Part shown: positions 16,735 to 20,291 of the stretch, piece by piece | How the letters are laid out: the number at the start of each line of letters is the position of its first letter | Position numbering within the stretch: the first letter of the stretch is position 1 | Source: JBFHES01 sp041584015 | GTDB lineage: Bacteria; Bacteroidota; Bacteroidia; Bacteroidales; M50B96 | Length of the DNA: 20,291 nt | Reading direction: 5' to 3' | Assembly: GCA_041584015.1 (NCBI GenBank) | Contig: JBFHES010000047.1 | Coordinates: forward strand, 1-20,291 | Position numbers and translations under genes: made by a program | Notes under the pieces: generated by a model | The model's database searches: none | What the model saw: the letters and a program-made list of their open reading frames with translations, nothing else | Told to the model about the DNA's origin: nothing

Positions 16735-16742
16735 TAAATTTG
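16735..16742 (+). promoter_or_regulatory. -7 element of the tRNA-His promoter
   Basis: TAAATTTG matches TAnnTTTG exactly and ends 13 nt before the tRNA 5' end at 16756, a normal distance for a short 5' leader. No clean TTTG -33 element is visible ~19 nt upstream; the closest is the T-rich stretch around 16703-16708. Confidence 0.55.
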
Positions 16743-16755
16743 CACCCACAAACAT

Positions 16756-16830
16756 GGTGGTTGTAGCTCAGTTGGTTAGAGCGCCGGATTGTGGTTCCGG
16801 AGGTCGTCGGTTCGATCCCGATCATCCACC
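16756..16830 (+). tRNA. tRNA-His (anticodon GTG)
   Basis: A full cloverleaf folds by eye. G-1 at 16756 can pair with C73 at 16830, the histidine identity feature. The acceptor stem is 16757-16763 with 16823-16829, containing one T-T mismatch. The D stem is GCTC/GAGC (16766-16769, 16779-16782). The anticodon stem is CCGGA/TCCGG (16784-16788, 16796-16800) with loop TTGTGGT and anticodon GTG at 16791-16793. The T stem is GTCGG/CCGAT with loop TTCGATC (16806-16822). CCA is not encoded. The gene has its own -7 element and a terminator, so it is a single-gene unit. Confidence 0.95.
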
Positions 16831-16831
16831 C

Positions 16832-16861
16832 AAAAAGCTTCGAGAAATCGGAGCTTTTTTT
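16832..16861 (+). terminator. Rho-independent terminator of tRNA-His
   Basis: A 10-bp stem AAAGCTTCGA (16834-16843) / TCGGAGCTTT (16848-16857) with one G-U pair encloses a GAAA tetraloop and runs into a T tract to 16861. It starts two bases after the mature tRNA end. Confidence 0.85.
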
Positions 16862-16980
16862 ATTACTACTAACATTTAATATCCCTTTACGGATTTCTCC
16901 GGTATTCATCAACTTTAATTTATTATTACCGTACAGTACCCACGGACATCAATTTCTTTTGTCGGGTGTTAGTTCTTGTT

Positions 16981-17043
16981 TATCAAGTTTAATCATCCAT
17001 TAATAAAAGATAAAACTTGACCGTATGGTAATTAGTTATTTTG
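16981..17043 (+). promoter_or_regulatory. Candidate promoter with overlapping inverted repeat before the secreted deacetylase-like gene
   Basis: CTTG at 17016-17019 and TATTTTG at 17037-17043, with 17 nt between, resemble a Bacteroidota -33/-7 pair; the -7 is imperfect. The 8-bp perfect inverted repeat TCAAGTTT (16983-16990) / AAACTTGA (17013-17020) covers the -33 element, and an inner pair TTAAT/ATTAA lies between the arms. Transcription would begin near 17050, giving a ~28-nt leader. An operator role is speculative. Confidence 0.35.
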
Positions 17044-17077
17044 TACCAGAACAATAGAACACTTAAATTTTCAGTAA

Positions 17078-20000
17078 ATGCCAATCCAGAAGATCATCAT
17101 CATTTACCTTGCTATACTATTGACTTCGTCAATGGTATTTGCTCAAAACGCATCTATTAGCGAACCTGCAGCAAACACATCGTTCGAAACCAATGAATCT
17201 TTCGCAATAACCACATTGGTTAATAGTGTTATTCCAGGACAGCCAGTGCATCTGAACGTGAGTAATAGCTTGACTGGATACCGTAAAATGAAACTGGGGA
17301 ATAATCCGAATAGTTTATACAATCCTAAGGTAAATGTTCTTGGCGCCGGAAATACAGCACTAAGCATCACGATGCGCGACAATTCCGGGAACGCGAACTG
17401 GAGCAAAATAAGAATAAGACCATTGGCAAAAGGAAGTCTATCGCTGGAAACTTACGTTAATGCTGCAAATCCTACCGGCAGCGATTGGTTCACAATCAGC
17501 ATCCCACTTAGCGACTTTGATCCAAGTATTGATTTTTCTCAAGTTAATTATATTGAATTTCCTTACAGTGCAGATGCTGGAAATTTCAACATCGACATAA
17601 GTGATATTACTTTCACAGGTAGCGCCTATCCCTATCAATGGTTTGGTGCCAATAAAAATGACAACAAGCACAACGGTAATGGAGGACCGGGCGAACTTGT
17701 TGCAACATTGGTTGCAGCAACACCAGCCATTAGTAATGTTGATAAGGTTGAGGTATTTGCTAACAACATTCTGCTGGAAACGCTTTACAACTATCCTTTT
17801 GAGATGAGCTTTACAACAAGCCTGGCGGATACCCTTTCGCTTGCATCAACAATTTACTACACCGATTTAACAACTGAAAGCACTGATCCAATAGATGTAT
17901 TTATTGAAGCTCCTTTACAAAATCAGGTGGTGAGCATACAGCTCACTAATCCTGTGAACAATGCAACTTTTGAAAATCAAGCGGATATTCTCCTAGAAGC
18001 TACAGTAAGTGGGGCTAACCCAACCGTGCCGGCATTTTTAGATGTATCTAACAGTTTAACCGGTTATCGAAAATTAAAAATAGGTTATCATCCAACCAAT
18101 ATTTATGCAAGCGGACAGAATGTAATTGGCGACGGAAACGACACTCTGGAAATAATATTTAAAGAACTTACTGGTTTTTCTAATTGGTCACGAATACGAA
18201 TTAGACCAAATGCAACCGGATCAGTAAATATTGAAAACTATGTAAATCAAGCAGGAGGAAATCTATTTAACTGGACGAGTATTAAAATACCGCTCAGTGA
18301 TTTCGACCCGGGAATAAATTTTTACAATCTCTCCTATTTCGAATTTCCTTACAGTGCCGATGCGGGCAGCTTTGAGATGGAAATTCAATCGATGAAATTT
18401 ACAGGAGGCACAACACCTTTCCAATGGTTTGGAGAATCAAAAACAGATAATATGCACAATGGCAATGGAGGCCCAGGAGAACTGAACGCAACATTAGTTG
18501 AGCCAATTGTAGCAGGTACACTCATTGAGAAAGTTGTCTTTTACAACGGCAGCAATATCCTTAACGAAGATGCATATGAGCCATACGAGTATTTATGGAG
18601 CTCGGTAAATGAAGGAAGCTATGAGCTATCAGCAAAAGTTTTTACTGACATACAAACCACAGTAACCAGCAACCTTTCACAGGTCACAGTAGATGCACCT
18701 ATTGCCGGAGTTTCTCCTTTATCAGTAAGTATAAGTGCTCCACTAAACGGAGACTCAATCAATTCGCCTGCTCAGCTTTCCATTACTGCTGAAGTTGTAG
18801 GTTTGCCATCTAATGAACCCACGCATTTAGCCGTTCTTAATAATCAATCGGGATATCGGAAACTTAAGATAGGTTATAACTCGCAAAACCTTTACGGCCC
18901 TGCAAACAACGTAACAACAGGAGGAAATGACACACTACTAATCATTCTGAAAGATTTTACAGGAACTGCAAACTGGCAGCAAATAAGAATACGTCCCTCA
19001 TCTTCTGGCACGGTTAACTTACTGCCCTATGTTCCTACAAATACAACAGATTGGTTTGAAATAAAAATTCCATTAAGTGATTTCGACGCTTCAATTGATT
19101 TTAGCCAACTGGCCTTATTTGAATTCCCTTATAGTGCAGATGCAGGTTATTTTGAACTGGGTATCCAACGCATGGAATTTATAGGAGGATCAACTCCTTT
19201 CTTGTGGTTTGGCGATTCCAAAACAGACAACAAACATAATGGCGACGGTGGTCCCGGAGAGTTAACAGCAAGCATCTATTTAAATTCGCCTTCAACGCTC
19301 GCCGTTGAAAGGGTTGAATTCTATAACGACACTATTAAGATAGGCGAGGATGCAAATGCTCCATATGAATTAAGCTATGCTATTCTAGCGGAAGGTTCTT
19401 ATCCAATCATTGCGGTACTCACCGATAACTCTCAATTAGTTTCAAAATCGGATACTGTAATAATTCATGCCACCTCACTAGCCGGACCAAAGACATTTAC
19501 ATTTACTGTTGAATTTGACACCGTACCAGATTACTGCACGGTAACAAAAGCTCCGGTAAAGTATAATAAATCCTTTGCCTATAGTTTCTCACTTGACGAC
19601 GGCAAAGAAGATGGATTCACGCATGCTTATCCAATGATGAGTGGAGGCTATATTGCGGAGAACCAAACTAATTACCTGGGTTTGAATTACACCGATGGTT
19701 GCAGCAACGACCACGCATTTAAAGCAGCAATCTCCTGGAATTCGGTTAATTCATCTTACAACGACCTGCATGTTTCTACACCAAGTTACATGACATGGAC
19801 GCAGCTCACACAACTGCATACCGCCGGTTGGGATGTGCTTAACCATAGCTACTCTCATGCCGCCTACAACGCTACAGATTACAATTTTGAGATCATGCAA
19901 AATGAGCAATATGTATTACAACAGAGCGGCATACAAATGAGTCACTTTGTAGTTCCGAGCGGTGATCAGGGTTACGTGCAACCTGCATTCAACAATGGCT

Positions 20001-20291
20001 ACAAAGCAATTTATGCATACAACGGTGCTTATCAGGGCGCTAGTTCAGGAATTCAAATTGACAACCCGTTGAATTACCAGGGACTACAAATTTACAGACA
20101 CTTCCTTCACGATGCGGCCTACGACACAAGTAATATTTCGCTTAAAATAGATCAGGTAGCAGCAGCTTGCCAAAACGGCAACCACTATTGGTACAACGAC
20201 TTTACTCACCGCATCATTGGAACTCAAATTGGTGGCTCGCTAATTTTTAACACTTTTGAATGGTACATGCAGTACCTTGAGCAAAACTATG
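17078..20291 (+). CDS. Secreted multidomain protein: signal peptide, three CBM-like/Ig-like units, NodB-type deacetylase domain (3' end outside window)
   Basis: An open frame of 1071 codons runs off the right edge. The ATG follows an in-frame TAA directly, so it is the first possible start. Residues 1-22 are a signal peptide (basic start, IIIIYLAILL core, VFA cleavage site before Q23). Three tandem units of about 260 residues follow (about 25-284, 285-549, 550-803). Each has a beta-rich module (GYRK, NW-x2-IRIRP, PLSDFD, FPYSADAG, WFG...HNG...GGPGEL) and an Ig-like module of Big_7 type (V-x-FYN...PYE...A-x-LTD). The C-terminal part is NodB-like: FSLDDGKED with D840/D841, and NHSYSHA with H923 and H927 as the metal-binding HSxxH. 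The usual R-x-P motif 3 reads VVPSG, without the arginine. It probably de-N- or de-O-acetylates a polysaccharide at or outside the outer membrane. A sorting signal, if any, would lie beyond the window. Confidence 0.85.
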   Translation, partial: MPIQKIIIIYLAILLTSSMVFAQNASISEPAANTSFETNESFAITTLVNSVIPGQPVHLNVSNSLTGYRKMKLGNNPNSLYNPKVNVLGAGNTALSITMRDNSGNANWSKIRIRPLAKGSLSLETYVNAANPTGSDWFTISIPLSDFDPSIDFSQVNYIEFPYSADAGNFNIDISDITFTGSAYPYQWFGANKNDNKHNGNGGPGELVATLVAATPAISNVDKVEVFANNILLETLYNYPFEMSFTTSLADTLSLASTIYYTDLTTESTDPIDVFIEAPLQNQVVSIQLTNPVNNATFENQADILLEATVSGANPTVPAFLDVSNSLTGYRKLKIGYHPTNIYASGQNVIGDGNDTLEIIFKELTGFSNWSRIRIRPNATGSVNIENYVNQAGGNLFNWTSIKIPLSDFDPGINFYNLSYFEFPYSADAGSFEMEIQSMKFTGGTTPFQWFGESKTDNMHNGNGGPGELNATLVEPIVAGTLIEKVVFYNGSNILNEDAYEPYEYLWSSVNEGSYELSAKVFTDIQTTVTSNLSQVTVDAPIAGVSPLSVSISAPLNGDSINSPAQLSITAEVVGLPSNEPTHLAVLNNQSGYRKLKIGYNSQNLYGPANNVTTGGNDTLLIILKDFTGTANWQQIRIRPSSSGTVNLLPYVPTNTTDWFEIKIPLSDFDASIDFSQLALFEFPYSADAGYFELGIQRMEFIGGSTPFLWFGDSKTDNKHNGDGGPGELTASIYLNSPSTLAVERVEFYNDTIKIGEDANAPYELSYAILAEGSYPIIAVLTDNSQLVSKSDTVIIHATSLAGPKTFTFTVEFDTVPDYCTVTKAPVKYNKSFAYSFSLDDGKEDGFTHAYPMMSGGYIAENQTNYLGLNYTDGCSNDHAFKAAISWNSVNSSYNDLHVSTPSYMTWTQLTQLHTAGWDVLNHSYSHAAYNATDYNFEIMQNEQYVLQQSGIQMSHFVVPSGDQGYVQPAFNNGYKAIYAYNGAYQGASSGIQIDNPLNYQGLQIYRHFLHDAAYDTSNISLKIDQVAAACQNGNHYWYNDFTHRIIGTQIGGSLIFNTFEWYMQYLEQNY
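17150..17929 (+). repeat. Tandem unit 1 of the secreted protein (~260 residues)
   Basis: Residues ~25-284. The beta-rich module carries GYRK at 67-70, then IRIRP, PLSDFDPSIDFS, FPYSADAG and GGPGEL at 202-207. It is followed by an Ig-like module (VDKVEVFANN...PFEMSF) that lacks the usual AxxTD ending seen in units 2 and 3 and is the most diverged of the three. Confidence 0.88.
17930..18724 (+). repeat. Tandem unit 2 of the secreted protein (~265 residues)
   Basis: Residues ~285-549. GYRK at 329-332 and GGPGEL at 464-469 are each exactly 262 residues after their counterparts in unit 1. The Ig-like part reads IEKVVFYNGSN...PYEYLW...YELSAKVFTD, a clear Big_7-type pattern. Confidence 0.88.
18725..19485 (+). 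repeat. Tandem unit 3 of the secreted protein (~254 residues)
   Basis: Residues ~550-803. GYRK at 592-595 and GGPGEL at 724-729 lie 263 and 260 residues after those of unit 2. The Ig-like part reads VERVEFYND...PYELSY...YPIIAVLTD and leads into the deacetylase domain. Confidence 0.88.

Noticed and set aside
16756..16830. T-T mismatch in the tRNA acceptor stem as a sign of a pseudo-tRNA
   Set aside because: All other stems pair, the anticodon loop is intact, the G-1:C73 histidine feature is present, and the gene has a promoter element and terminator.
16706..16912. Minus-strand 68-codon frame across the tRNA
   Set aside because: It runs through the complete tRNA-His gene and its terminator, so it is a chance frame.
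16992..16999. ATCATCCA downstream of the tRNA matching its 3' end, a possible attachment-site remnant
   Set aside because: Only 8 nt match, with no integrase or other mobile-element gene nearby. A chance match in AT-rich DNA is the simpler explanation.
1..20291. Insertion sequences, CRISPR arrays, toxin-antitoxin or phage-defence genes
   Set aside because: No transposase motifs, terminal inverted repeats, regularly spaced direct repeats or defence-type domains were seen. The only tandem repeats are the protein-coding units at 17150-19485.

Overview
The window looks like the chromosome of a member of the Bacteroidota. The DNA is AT-rich. Start codons lack clear Shine-Dalgarno sequences and sit in A-rich leaders. 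Two intergenic regions carry the octamer TAAATTTG, which fits the TAnnTTTG -7 element of this phylum. The protein families and gene order also fit: a compact Wzx/Wzy polysaccharide locus and a large secreted multidomain protein. I cannot assign a genus.

Layout. (1) Positions 1-1563, plus strand: the 3' part of a gene for a HAD-hydrolase-like, COG5610-type protein, open at the left edge. (2) Positions 14501 down to 1553, minus strand: twelve tightly packed genes, with gaps of 27 nt or less and several overlaps. In transcription order they are gmd, fcl, wzx flippase, GT4 glycosyltransferase, GDP-perosamine synthase-like aminotransferase, FemAB/GNAT-like acyltransferase, GT4 glycosyltransferase, wzy-like polymerase, GT2, GT-B, GT2 and a WecG/TagA-type GT26. 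(3) Positions 14502-14826: a divergent intergenic region. (4) Positions 14827-16595, plus strand: a two-gene unit, a GT-B glycosyltransferase and an uncharacterised GT-A-like protein. (5) Positions 16756-16830: tRNA-His(GTG) with its own -7 element and a terminator. (6) From 17078 to beyond the right edge, plus strand: a secreted protein with a signal peptide, three tandem ~260-residue units (a beta-rich module plus an Ig-like module each) and a C-terminal NodB-type polysaccharide deacetylase domain cut by the window end.

How the genes work together. Gmd makes GDP-4-keto-6-deoxy-D-mannose. Fcl turns it into GDP-L-fucose, and the aminotransferase probably turns it into GDP-D-perosamine, so one intermediate feeds two sugars. 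The FemAB-like enzyme encoded next to the aminotransferase is a good candidate for acylating the perosamine amino group. Six glycosyltransferases could assemble a repeat unit on a lipid carrier, Wzx would flip it and Wzy would polymerise it. I see no initiating phosphoglycosyltransferase, chain-length regulator or export gene, so these must lie outside the window.

The most novel-looking items are the triplicated module of the secreted deacetylase-like protein, the Gmd/Fcl/Per branch point paired with a FemAB-like acyltransferase, and the unclassified 248-residue protein at 15849-16595. All family assignments come from reading motifs and from memory of the families; no database search was run.
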